From: Galeruca laticollis
Lineage: Eukaryota; Arthropoda; Insecta; Coleoptera; Chrysomelidae
Direction of reading: 5' to 3'
Length of the DNA stretch: 64,000 nucleotides
Assembly (NCBI GenBank): GCA_963921935.1
Contig: OY998180.1
Coordinates: 98,728,480 to 98,792,479, forward strand
The notes beneath the pieces were generated by a model. It had not been told where the DNA came from. It saw only the letters and a program-made list of their open reading frames with translations, and searched no databases. This document shows positions 23,436 to 34,699 of the stretch, piece by piece (the stretch's first letter is position 1; the number at the start of each line of letters is the position of its first letter). Position numbers and translations under genes: made by a program.

Positions 23436-24003
23436 TAATATATCATCCTCATATCTTCGAAAATGGAAAAAATAAATTCCGAAAGCATGGACTAAAGGTA
23501 TGAAAAGTACAATTTTGGAAATTGTGAGAAAATTTTATACTTCCTGGAAGATAGTTTGTGAATGTCTATGTACGCCTCTCAACGCCCTCTACATTTTTGG
23601 TCTCTTGCACTTTTTCGATATCTAGCATAATAAAAAGTAGACATTAAAAATTCTCCAAAACTAATTTTTAGTTGTCAAAACGTAACTTAAAAATTTCGCC
23701 AGGCCCCATTAAAGAGAGGGGGGCTCGTTAAGCTCGTTAACTGTCATCCTGCGATTTCGATGAAAATCTATGGAAAGGGGTTTTCGGGGACGAGAAATCC
23801 AAAACCGGAATCAGTTTCTCTGTAGGACCTATTTGACAGGCTTAAAAAATATAAAAACTTCAAAAATCGTACTATTTGCGAGTCTTCAAAATAGTAGTAA
23901 CTTTACGATTCTAATGAGACTCTGATTTTCGGTAATGACAAATCCAACAAGGCTATTGGTATTCACCCAATTTTTTTTCTGTTACTTAACTTGAAAGAAA
24001 ATA
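23436..24003. other. No gene recognised
   Basis: AT-rich noncoding sequence between LOA copy 2 and the foldback element. No supported feature. Confidence 0.6.
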
Positions 24004-24801
24004 AAATAGTATATTAAAGTATAAGTGGATAAAGAGGTCTTTCAAACACGCGCGATTTTTCGAGCACGACGGCGCAGCCGAGTGCTCGAAATAGAGCAAG
24101 TGTTTGAAAGACCAGTTATCCACGAATACTTTACGCTATTTTTTTTATTGGTGCACTTTGGAATCATAAAATATTATTATTATATTATTACTACAAAAAA
24201 ATGGAAGTCCATCCTCGATGCCCAGCCAAGTTTCGTGAACGTCAAATAGTATTTATTTTTAGTTGACGTTACGGGCTGTCAGATCAATAATCAAAAAGTT
24301 TCTTTATTTATATTTAAAGGGAAACAATGTATATATGAATATATAAATACATTTTGCAGAAAAACCAAATAAGACATTGGTTCCCAATGATAATATACAA
24401 TTTAAAAACTAATAAAAAAAGTTGTCATTGATACTTACGTTTCTCAAGTTGTTGTTGTTACCATGGGGACTTTAAAAAACGCGCGTGTTTGAAAGTTCGA
24501 TTTAAACACGCTGACGCGTGCTTTAAAAAGGTATTATGCGGCATCAATAAAAAAAAATATTTTTTTCACGAAACTTGGCTGGGCATCGAGGATGGACTTC
24601 CATTTTTTTGTAGTAATAATATAATAATAATATTTTATGATTCCAAAGTGCACCAATAAAAAAAAATAGAGTAAAGTATTCGTGGATAACTGGTCTTTCA
24701 AACACTTGCTCTTTTTCGAGCACTCGGCTGCGCCGTCGTGCTCGAAAAATCGCGCGTGTTTGAAAGACCTCTTTATCCACTTATACTTTAATATACTATT
24801 T
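24004..24801. mobile_element. Foldback element with hairpins nested in each arm
   Basis: The left arm (24004-24241) and right arm (about 24568-24801) are inverted copies around a 326-bp centre. Each arm is itself a long near-perfect hairpin: in the left arm AAAGTA, GTGGATAA, GGTCTTTCAAACAC and CGAGCAC pair with their complements around a GC-rich CGGC-GCA-GCCG tip (about 24016-24134). The centre holds a further CACGCTGACGCGTG palindrome. There is no transposase. Termini start AAATAGTATATTAAAG. It resembles a foldback or complex MITE family. Confidence 0.75.
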
Positions 24802-24804
24802 AAT

Positions 24805-25225
24805 ATCTTTAATAACAAAAAATGGATTCATCGTAGCATACACAGTAATTAATAATTTTCTCCATACATTTACTGTGAACCAAAATTTCAAATTTTTGGG
24901 CCAAGACCACAATATTTTAGGAACATTTTCAACATGCCTCCATAAAAAATTCTATAATTCCAAAACTATGGAAGATTCGACTTCGTTCTCAACCATTCGA
25001 TAGCGCAAAAATGCATTTTAATTAATGACCACTTTTTGTTTCTTCTATTTCATATTGGTGGAAAATATACAGGGTTAAGCTTGGACTAAAAATTCGTTCA
25101 TACTATTAGAAAAAAATAGAGCTACTTTCCACCAATAATACAAAGCGAGTTATAAAACATCAAAATTGAACTTTTTTTTTAAATTCTGCTCCCCTTTGGA
25201 TTGAAAATCGGAAAAATTCATATGA
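24805..25225 (+). repeat. Diverged inverted repeat, right member
   Basis: Partner of 19055-19505. The pair brackets about 5.3 kb that holds Penelope pair 2, LOA copy 2 and a foldback element. It may be a dispersed repeat family or the remains of long inverted termini. Confidence 0.5.
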
Positions 25226-25708
25226 AACCTGAAAAACTGGATGGGAGATGATGAAACCTAAAATTCTTATATATTTTCTATTCCATTTTGGAAACAGACA
25301 AATTTAAAGACTGATAAACCTTTAAAGTTGCTTTAACTCGGCTGATTAACTATATTTGGTGAGACAACGGTGGCAGTGTAATCTGGTAAAGAGACACAAT
25401 GAAACATCAAGCAAAAGACTAAGATAATAACAACATACTGATCCTCTTTCAAGGCAAACCGAATACTAATGTCAGAAATTCAATAAACAACACCAAGTGA
25501 CAGGATGAAGAGATATTCAATATTCTATAGAACCACCATGCACTTTGGATCCCTTCCAACAAAACAACACTAATTTGGAGGACACTCTAAGACATTATAA
25601 ACAGTAAGGAGTAACAGGAAAACTGTCTCTCATATTGGGTATTGCAATGGCATGTTCATCTTGTACTGAAAAAGAACTTTTTGGCAAAATCGTTAGTCTA
25701 TATCTTAC
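25226..25708. other. Likely start of the last KRI1 intron; no exon seen
   Basis: On the minus strand this follows the GTAAGA donor at 25708-25703. Reading through gives about 38 residues unlike KRI1 and a stop at 25595, so it is treated as intron. No final KRI1 exon could be recognised here. Confidence 0.5.
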
Positions 25709-26814
25709 CTCTTCAGTTGTTAATCCAAAATTATTTGGTGTAACTTTTCTGTACTTGAATCTGCACGGAATATCTCCAATTATATCTTCAAAATCTAGTT
25801 TGTAATATTCTTCGAAGTACTTTTCAAATTTTTTATCACTGGGATCAAATTTAGGTTTTGGTTTTGCAACTGCTACAGCAAACTTTGATTTCCTTCTCCG
25901 TTTTTTCTTACCTTGAGTCGACTCGCCTTCATTTTTAAGGGCATTCGGGTCATAATCACAATCCATCTGTAAGGAATAACGTTAGTGACTTTAAAAAAAT
26001 ATTAGCTTTAGTGGTTCTTACATTAAACTCATCATCTTCACAATGCGGTTGTGATTCCTCTGAAGGATTATTATTGTAACGTTCCCAGTTTTCTAAAACA
26101 GAATTGTTTTAATTACAGGTGTGCACAAAAGATAGTTTTAAGAAACTGTGCATAATAAAGATGATTATTTTATAGAATGCTAGTGAAACTAATCAAATAT
26201 TACTGAAAAACTGCTTGAAAGAGAAAATTACTATAATTAAGCATTTACCAATTTCAAGTTCCTCATCAAGATCTGGAAACTGAGGTTTTTGATCATCTTC
26301 AGGTGTGGCATAAAATTCGTCATTAAATAACTCCTGCATTTTTCTGTCATATTCTACAGGGTCGAAATCCCCTTCGATATCCTCATTTGCAAATCCTAAA
26401 CTCGCATTCCCTGTTATTTCCTTGAGCTTTTCCAGCTTTTCTTCAATTTCTTTTAGTTTCAGTTCTTGTAGTTTTTTAACTTCTTGAACTTTATCCTCCT
26501 TCTCTTTTTTCTTTCGTTCTTTAATTTCTTGCCTCTTTACCTTCCTTCTATCATCAGTTCTTCGAAATGAGTTTTCCAGTGTCCTGGGATATCTTTTAAT
26601 CTAAAAAAAAAATTATGAAATTAATAATAATTTAAAAAAAAAGAGACTGTATATTACAAATTCCTGATCTGGTTCTTCAAATCTGAAATTATATTTGTGT
26701 TCAAATTCTTCTTGTTTTTCTATATTTTCTTCGTCATTACTCAAATCTTTATCAGAGTCATGTACAACTTCTTCATATGTTGGAATATATTCGCCATCCT
26801 CTTTATCTAAATAT
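25709..26814 (-). CDS. KRI1: KRI1 homologue, exons 4-7 (central part and KRI1 C-terminal domain)
   Basis: Exon 4 is 26658-26814, exon 5 26249-26600, exon 6 26022-26092, exon 7 25709-25966, all with GT-AG junctions and consistent phases. Motifs are YLDKEDGEYIPTYEE (exon 4), IKRYPRTLENSFRR and KLKEITGNASLGF with FDPVEYDRKMQELF (exon 5), ENWERYNNNPSEE (exon 6), and MDCDYDPNA ... FDPSDKKFEKYFEEYY ... DFEDIIGDIPCRFKYRKV (exon 7). The last is the signature Kri1_C domain. KRI1 works in the nucleolus in 40S ribosomal subunit biogenesis, from yeast studies. The domain is cut at FGLTTEE by a GTAAGA donor; the terminal exon (expected to contain an ADDKELN-like block) is not in view. Exons total 510 codons with exons 1-3. 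Confidence 0.92.
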
Positions 26815-26819
26815 CTAAA

Positions 26820-28440
26820 AGTAAATAAGACACAATGAAAATAAATACAGTACTATATAACACTGGTCAGGGGCGGTTTCTACCCATGTGTTGCAGAACC
26901 ACCAATTATTTTTAGTTAAATGGGCAATTTATCTGGGAAACTGAAAAATCTAACTGTATGGATATTGTTAAAATATTTTTAAAATCGCCTGTAGTGTGTG
27001 GACAACTTTAGCTCATAATCAGCACATAGATTGTGATGTGTCAGCCGATCCGGTAAACCAATACAGTATGCTTACTTATCGTCAACTTATTTGAGTAATA
27101 TTGGAATTCTGCACTGATACCCACGCGGATCTTCGCTTCACTTGTTCGCCTACAACGGGGATTCCCAAATTATTTTGGACAAGAGACCCACTTTTCCAAA
27201 ATGAACTGATATCTCAGAGCCATAGCCAAATTAATTTAAAAAACTACCTCTAGTTTTTTCCTATTGATACAAAATACTTACCAATTTAAAAACTTCACTG
27301 TTGGTTAAGTGAATAAACTTGACTAACATTATCATCAAAATAAATAGACATGAAATTCACTAAATATAATGTGTAATTAATAATTATTAATAGAAATTAC
27401 GTAAAAATACTTAAGTAGGTAATTATTCACTATGCTGCCAACCTTGCTAGAGAAAGGACCTTTATTAAATGCCAATTTGATAGTTATATAGTCAGTGTTT
27501 CAACAAAAACCGCGATGTCTTCAGAAAGTGATGTATCCTACTCGGAAATGGAGGTGGATGACAACGGAACTTTGACAAAAGAATATAACGAAAAAGACCA
27601 TGTAACCCAAAAAACATAGCCAACGAAAAGACGACGAAGTTAAAGGTTTTTCACCAAGCGCACATACTAAAACACAAACAGATAATACAACAAATAGCAA
27701 CCCGCGCTAACAAAAACCATCCAATATCATGAACCACCCTGTTAATCACAACAAAAATAAAACAAAACCGATCAGATCAAATGAAGACTATTACAAATAA
27801 GAAATACGATAATTTATTTTATTTTTCAACAACAAATCCAAACCACAACACAACATTATTTGCAGATGACTGGCAAGTCGAATCCCGAATACTAACAATG
27901 ATGAAATAATCAAAACAAAAATAGGATTTCTTCTAAAAACTAATAATGAAAAAAATAGGGTGTAACTGTAACTGTGGTGACTTGAAACAAGTAAACATGC
28001 TTATAACTCACTGAGTGAGATATAAATAATTCACTTATAAAATAATTCTCAGAAGTCAAAGAACAAGTTTCAATTTTGAACACATAAAGCGGTGTCAGAA
28101 AAAATCAAGATTAGTATAACTTTTTATAACAGCATTACCATTACCATTTATAGCTATTTTCTTTGTAGGATTCTATACCTTTACAAAATCTGTCCGATAC
28201 AGAGGGTAATGACGTAAATATTGATGGCAAAAGTTTAAAGCCGAATATGATAGTATGCAGGAAACTTTCATTTGAAGAGAAGGCAGTATGTACTTGGGAG
28301 CCTTTGTTTTAATTACAACAGTATTATCACCCACAATGTATTCTATTTAACTTGGAGCAACTGTATAAGTCATATATTTTAAAAAGGACTGAAAACTATT
28401 TTTATGAAAGTAGAGATAGGTACTTTGTTACCTATCGTTA
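26820..28440. other. Intronic; weak transposon traces only
   Basis: CAGGGGCGG at about 26869 resembles an hAT terminal repeat, but no matching right end was found. Near 27513 an ATG begins MSSESDVSYSEMEVDDNG, after which the frame decays. This might be a retrotransposon ORF1 start. No gene is supported. Confidence 0.35.
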
Positions 28441-29949
28441 CAAATTACAAAAGGGCCTCAGAATCATTGAGCAATGGTGCTTGTCAGTGGGGCTAAACAT
28501 TAACCCAAGCAAGACCACAGTAATTCCATTTACCCGGAAAAGAACACTTCCAGCCATGAAACCCATATCCTTAAACGGGGAAATCATAGAATGGAAATCA
28601 GAGGTTAAATATCTAGGGATAACCCTAGACAGTAAGCTTCTGTGGAATAAGCATGTTGAAATAACTGCTAGTAAAGCAATAAGAGCTTTGATGACGTGCA
28701 TAAATCTAGCTGGTAAGAGGTGGGGCTGTAACCCAAAAATACTGCGATGGATGTACGCCATGATTGTGAGACCAGCAATTACATATGGGGCAATAGTTTG
28801 GCACACAAAAGCAAGTCAGTACAGCACGAGAAAAACCCTCGATAAAGTTCAAAGGCTTGCCTGTGGGTGCATCACTGGAGCTATGAGAACGTGTCCAACT
28901 AGGGCACTTGAGATTATTACAGATCTCACACCTCTACATCTGGTGATAGAAAGATCTGCCCAAGAGGCAATTCTTAGAATATCTAAGGAAGGTTCAGGCA
29001 AAGAGAGTATTAAAAATCAGGGAGCTTGGTCCTCTCTGACAAGATACACCTCATTAGCGAATCTTCCCAGTGACGAAATGATCAGGAAAGTAAGCATCGA
29101 AAAGAATTTCACCACGATGCTAAATACGAGAGACTGGGAAAGGGAATACACCACCCAAACTCTCAAAGAAAACACCATTAGATGGTATGCGGATGGTTCA
29201 AAAACCACCATTGGAGCAGGCGCTGGAGTATTTGGGCCGAGCGTCTTTCAGGCAGAAATACTTGCAATCGAAAGTTGGCATGGGAGTGCCGAAGAAAACT
29301 TGATGAATTAGGCAAGAATAACAGGGTCTCTTTAGTCTGGGTTCCTGGCCACTCGGGAATCACGGGAAATGAAGAGGCCAATACACTTGCCAGGAAAGGA
29401 GCACAAATGCCCTTTATTGGCCCGGAGCCTTTCTGTGGTGTAGCAAAATGCTTCTACAAGAAAGAGTTTCGGAAGAAAGAGGAAACCGAAGGAGAAGCAC
29501 TCTGGCGGTGCCTTCCCGGGTTGGAACATTCCAAAAAGTTCCTGGGGAACTTTGACACTGCTAGATCCAAAAAATATTTCGACCTCAGTAAAGATAACAT
29601 CTTCTCACTGGCTTTCTTACAGGACACTGCCGCCTTAGGAAGCACTTAATGAGAATAGGTTTAGCAGAGATTGACGAGTGTAGATTCTGTGGGGAGGAGG
29701 ATGAAACTCCTGATCACCTAGTTCTGGAATGCCTCGCCATTGCAAGCCAATGCAAGAAATGCTTTGGACAAGAAACTTGTAAGAGTGAGGACTTAACCTC
29801 GTTGAAGCCGCCCCAAATACTAGAGTTCATTAGAACCTTGGAACTGGAAGGCGAGCTGTAGTAGTAGCGAGAACAGCTCTGATAGGGGGGGGGGCACAAT
29901 AAACCTTTGGTTTCAGTGCACTGTAACCCCGTTAAAATCTAATCTAATC
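28441..29949 (+). mobile_element. LOA/R1-group element, 5'-truncated (copy 3)
   Basis: Starts at the equivalent of 9216 in copy 1 and ends with the same TAATCTAATCT tail. TACCTATC is present at 28429-28436 and again at 29950-29957, so a target duplication of at least 8 bp is likely. Internal deletions of about 30 and 115 bp remove parts of the RNase H region. Inserted in KRI1 intron 3 on the strand opposite the gene. Confidence 0.88.
28442..29861 (+). pseudogene. LOA-like RT tail and RNase H remnant, copy 3
   Basis: An open frame runs through the RT thumb region (GLRIIEQWCLSVGLNINPSK, KYLGITLDSKLLWNKH) to the first RNase H motif (WYADGSKTT, with T to A next to the catalytic Asp). A deletion then shifts the frame near 29270. 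WVPGHSGITGNE and the C-terminal zinc region (CRFCGEEDETPDH near 29680) follow in other frames, ending at 29861. The RT palm with the YADD motif is absent. Confidence 0.8.
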
Positions 29950-29961
29950 TACCTATCTTCG

Positions 29962-31328
29962 ACCATATGCAAGGGACAAGCTTTTTATTATTATATATAC
30001 TCTCGTCCCCCGGTCCTGAGGTTAGAAAAGGAATATAATAGTGTGTTCGGAGTGCTTTCTGAAAGCAAACAGTGCAGGTTCTTTCTCAAATATATCTCTT
30101 TATTACGATGTGCTATCAAACAAATGATGATGATACAATTAAATGCCTTTAAGAATAATCATAATAGATTACCAATGTTCGAGAGCCCTTTCAAGATATA
30201 TACGTATATATGATTAAGGGTTCACAAGTTTGTGCTGCCAGCTTACAAGTAAGTTTTATTAATTTGTTATGAATTACCTATATAAATCTAATTATGAAGT
30301 TTGGAACTTTATTATATGTTATTTATTTCTTATTTTCTTGTAGATTACTCGATTATACCTTGAAGAGGTAGGGAAGTATATTTTAAATTAAAAGAAGATA
30401 AAAAACTATTATTATTATAATAACTGGTTAAATGGAGATCCTATATCTACCACTTATCTTATGGAATGTGTTGCGATCCAATAAGGGAAGTACTCTATAC
30501 TATTGTCCAAATTGTCAGCAACCAAGTCACACGTCAGAAATCCAAGTTTACTTCTTTGACTCAGACAGTGTCACTAACTGGAAAGCATACAGAGGAACAG
30601 GAAAGCGGTGTTATGTGTAGACTGTAGATCCAATGGTCAAGAAATATCCGGCGTAATATAATGGGAACAAAAGTGAAGCCAGAAATAGGAAGAAAACAGC
30701 AAAATCAGAAAAAGAAAAAGAAGGCCTAAAAGACAAACATTTACTTTAGTATATCATACAGTGTTGGAAAAGTATAAAGTGAAGGATGTATCATTTATTT
30801 TCAAACTTACCTAAGTTGACATGTGGCCTTAAAGTGGCTTTGGCTTAACCAAAGTTAAGTTATTAAATAAATTTCAGATGATATTAAAGATACAAATAAT
30901 ATCCACATATTCAGCGGTATATAAGTACATAAAAAATCTTAAATATATCTCAAATTTTGAAATTAAATACACAAAATGTGATTAACGTTTTAGCAAGTGC
31001 CACGTTATTCTAGAAGAAACCAAAACAAAAAAGTAACCCTTTTTTTTGGCAAACCACTTAGCGATTTTAACCTTGGAAGATCATTTAAACAAATGTTTGT
31101 TTATAAAGGTTGAGGCCAAATTAACAATAAAATCAAGAAGAGAAGAGGAAGGAATCTAACATTGGATTTCTGATGTGAATTAACCGTTTTGTTTACAATT
31201 TTTGAAAGTTAATATTCTTAATAATATTTTTCCCTTTGTAGGAGCTACATTCAGTGATAAAAAGTAAAATTGATGAATACTAAATTCGATAGTGTACAAG
31301 TGTTAGTTTGTAAACCAAATTCTCTGAA
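29962..31328. other. Intronic, no gene recognised
   Basis: AT-rich. A short frame at 30432-30620 contains a CPNC pair but no family I recognise. Sequence just before 31329 may be the 5' flank of the gene that follows. Confidence 0.5.
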
Positions 31329-32509
31329 ATGGTAAGTAAGAAGTATTATAATAAATTCATTTGTTTCACTTGAATATTTTACTATATATTGCATGACCCA
31401 TCATGCTAAGGTAAGCTACTCCTTTTAACCCGTAACAACTTATCTTTTATAATACTTTTATTTACTTTTTAGAATGAAATACTATCTGAATCGACTACCC
31501 CAATCGCAAGAACTTCTAAGATACCTATTATTAACGAAGAAAATGAAAACAGTAACCCTTTGAGTGAAAATTATTTTCCCGCAAATAAAGAAGCTGATTT
31601 GCTGAGTCTATTCAATACAGATCATCATTCTACGGCTAGTTCTAAGCATTGTTTACTTAATAATATACCGCTTATGAACGATGTCACTGGTCCATCTTAT
31701 ATTAACGTAGAGACGGCACTTGAAGTTGAGGAAGCGACTGATAAACAATTTGAAGCTGAGACAGGCCCACTTAAAGAGATACATGCCGAAACGATCACCT
31801 TAGTATCTGAAAATGTAAATAATACAGCTTTTATAGAATCAGAAATCTCAATGTCAATGGTTCACTTTGGTCAAACAATAAACGATGGGTTAAATACATC
31901 AAATTTGTCAACTGCAAACTCCATAGAACAAAGTATAATATCAACAAATTCAACAGTTGAAAATCCTCTTCCTGAAGGGTCAAGCACTATTGGTCGAAGA
32001 GGTCGAAAACGAAATTGCAAATGGTATATAGACTATTTATCAGAAGATGAAGACTTTTTAACTTTTCTAGATTATGACGAGGCGGACTTAGATTCAGATC
32101 AATGGTTAGGAACAGATGTGTCTGAAGACGATGATACAGATGATGAGTGGATGACAAAAAAGACGCGGTCTACACCAAAGAAGAAAAGGAATAAAATGGA
32201 TGACATATCAGAAGAAGTTGTGGATGAGGCAGGTTTGAGACATAACAAAAAAAGAACGACAACACAAACGATCTGCTGGTGCTGAATATGTAAGAAAAGA
32301 TGGCACAACTGTAAATGCTAAATCAGTCCAACCTAATCCATGCAGTGGCAAAAAATGTGGTAACAATTGCGATAGCATACCGACTGAAAAGAGGCAACAT
32401 GTCTTTAATTATTTTTGGAAACTTGCAGTGGACTGCCGAAGAGATTGGCTGGTAAGTTTAACCCAAAATCAAGCTGTAAAGCATAAACGTGGAAGCTCAG
32501 AAAAACGCA
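31329..32509 (+). pseudogene. Insect repeat-family protein with Cys cluster, two exons, frameshifted
   Basis: An ATG at 31329-31331 is immediately followed by GTAAGTAAG, and an acceptor TTTTTAG ends at 31472, so exon 1 contributes only the start codon. Exon 2 (31473 to about 32509) begins NEILSESTTPIARTSK and contains an acidic middle (FLDYDEADLDSDQWLG). It needs one A removed from the A-run at 32243-32249 to reach AGAEYVRKDGTTVNAKSVQ, then PCSGKKCGNNC and FWKLAVDCRRDWL. The frame then meets a GTGAGT donor at about 32510. I recognise this N-terminal architecture from multicopy insect proteins of unclear, possibly transposon, origin. Later exons were not found. Confidence 0.5.
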
Positions 32510-32707
32510 GTGAGTAGTGTAGCTATGCGGGTTTCAAGCCACTACTTCGAAAAAGGTCCGCTAGGCGACGGTGGCGCTGTCGTCCATTTTTTATCCAGTC
32601 GGCCATTTTTTATCGAGTAGATTTCGCTAGATGGCGCATTTTGCAGATTTCTTTTTTAGATGTGTGTCGTCCATTTTTTATCCGGTTTGTGCATGACGTA
32701 AAAATGT

Positions 32708-32780
32708 TTGCCCCGAGTGAGATTCGAGCCCACGACCTCATCGTTCCCAGCCTACACCGTTACATCTCTGCCATAAGGGT
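32708..32780 (-). repeat. tRNA-derived sequence (SINE head or tRNA pseudogene)
   Basis: The minus strand has an A-box-like TGGCAGAGATGTAACGG and a B-box-like GGCTCGAATCTC at tRNA-like spacing. GTGGG/CTCAC (32717-32733) forms a 5-bp T-stem with a 7-base CTCGAAT loop. The acceptor arms do not pair, so a functional tRNA is unlikely. A tRNA-derived SINE with an internal Pol III promoter is the best reading. Confidence 0.5.
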
Positions 32781-33130
32781 TCCAATATATTTTAGTTTTG
32801 AAATTTACCTGTATAAGATTTTATCAGAGAGTCTGATTTCACCATACGATGTAATTTTTTCTTCAATACTCCTTTGTACCAATATCGTTTTAGTCACTAG
32901 AACATGTGAATCAAAAACAATAGAATGCGTCAAGCAGTTGACTATATTCAGAATCCTTCATAAATAGGTAATCATAGAAAAATCGCTTATTATTTTTAGT
33001 GACAATCTCAAGGATTTCGATTGGGACTTCTAAATTTCAGAATGAAAAGTGATGGCTTCAATCAACATACGAGTGTAAAAGTGCATTTTTATCGCAATAA
33101 TATACAAAGCATCCTTGCGCATTTTCTTTA

Positions 33131-33430
33131 TATACCGGTGTAGTCATAAAAGATGTGATTTTACACAGAGTATAGTCATAAAGATACTGCATTTTTTATA
33201 CAGGGTGTGATCATAAAAGATGCCATTTGTCCTTATATACAGGGTATAGTCAAAAAAGATGTGATGTTCATATATACAGAGTGTAGTCATAAAAGAATCC
33301 ATATATACAGTGCGTAGTCATAAAAAGATGCAATTTTATACAGGGTGTAGTCATAAAGTACCGTATTTTTTATATACACAGGTTGTAGTCATAAAAACAC
33401 CGTATTTTTTCATAAAAGATGCCACAGGGT
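33131..33430. repeat. Degenerate minisatellite, core TAGTCATAAAAGATG
   Basis: About eight imperfect units of 30-45 bp, each with a form of TATACAGGGTGTAGTCATAA followed by an AAGATG-like end. Unit lengths vary and there is no coding frame. Confidence 0.8.
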
Positions 33431-33526
33431 ATATAAAGATAAGGACATTACAATGAATCTCTGCTATTACTGCTCAAATTTTCATCTAACAAACTGCATT
33501 GGTAGATTATTTTCACACACACGATG

Positions 33527-33620
33527 TTACTAGAACGACAACGACAACCACAACATTAACGATAACAACAATGATGACAACGATAACGATGACACCGACG
33601 ACAACGACAGCAAATCCACT
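33527..33620. repeat. Imperfect (ACG/ACA)n microsatellite
   Basis: A run of ACG, ACA and ATG triplets. It produces a Thr-rich false frame on the plus strand. Confidence 0.85.
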
Positions 33621-33970
33621 TTATTCGACAGCAGAGGACACCCAAAGCTTTGCATGCTTGAGATTTGTTGCTCGTACGACTACATTATAGTAAAATATGC
33701 CGTGACTTAATATATTATTAGACAGATAACACACATCAGAAGTCTATCAGACAGATAGCAGAGGGTTAACAGAATGGATAACAAACACACCTCAGACCCA
33801 CATCAGTTTGACTGCGCTGGTACTAACAAATTTACTGCAACACTCGGTTTATATGAATTATTTTCCAAGAAACAAACAAAAGAGCAACATATTTGCAGAT
33901 ACTGATATTAACGGATATCTATCATGATAGAAGAGAACATCTAAGACATCAGGCTTGCACCCAACTAAAT

Positions 33971-34430
33971 TGATATAATTAAGCCGCTCTTCAAAAAGAA
34001 TGCTACGCTAATAGAAAAATCTTGAAGCAATGATTTCACAACTTTGTCATACACTGGATGTCATTTTTATTATAGATGCGGTGAAACAAGGAGCCAACTT
34101 TACCACTCAAGCAGAGGGGCAGCAGACACACATCACAGGGTTAGCACACATACACCACAGAGGCACCAGACATTCACCACGTTATACGTTTAACATTTTT
34201 GGCATCAAACAGTACTCTTTGAAAAAAAAATATCAGGAATCTTGTATTTCCGAATTTCATTATGGATCACCCCAAATATTTAGAGGTACGTATGATACTG
34301 ATGGCGATATTGATAATTTTCATAGACATTATAGCTATTTATAATTTAATCACTTAATATAATTAAGCCGCTCTTCAAAAAGAATGCAATGCAAATAGAA
34401 AAATCTTGAAGCGATAATTACACAACTTAG
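33971..34430. repeat. Direct repeats of about 75 bp flanking a short ORF
   Basis: 33971-34045 and 34356-34430 share a block around AATTAAGCCGCTCTTCAAAA and AGAAAAATCTTGAAGC, with a few substitutions. They enclose the ORF fragment at 34030-34344. Confidence 0.7.
34030..34344 (+). pseudogene. Fragment related to the 37637-38269 gene (C-terminal end)
   Basis: The last 20 or so residues (GTYDTDGDIDNFHRHYSYL) resemble the end of the 37637-38269 protein (GSYDSESDIDNFNGYY). A second piece at 34620-34690 matches nucleotides 38055-38110 of that gene, including ILRDIYQSKYY. Order and spacing differ, so this is a scrambled, older copy. The N-terminal part of the frame is unrecognised. Confidence 0.5.
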
Positions 34431-34699
34431 AGGTACAGTTTTATTGAATATTACTTTTCATTAAAATAGCTATTCTGAAATATTGGTATAATTTGAAACG
34501 TTAATAATAAACCACCGATTATTATACCAAAATGTGATAACACTTCGACAACTTGATTATAAAAATAAGAATTTTACTAATGGAACCCACAAAATGTTAT
34601 TCAAATATTGTGATTTGTCGGTTAGTGATTTTATACTCAGAGACATATATCAATCTAAATATTATTGATGTCAGAAACATATCCATTAAACAGAATTCA

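Noticed and set aside
26869..26900. hAT terminal repeat CAGGGGCGG
   Set aside because: Only one end was seen, with no 8-bp duplication and no partner terminus.
33499..33690. Thr-rich 63-residue frame
   Set aside because: Produced by the imperfect triplet repeat.
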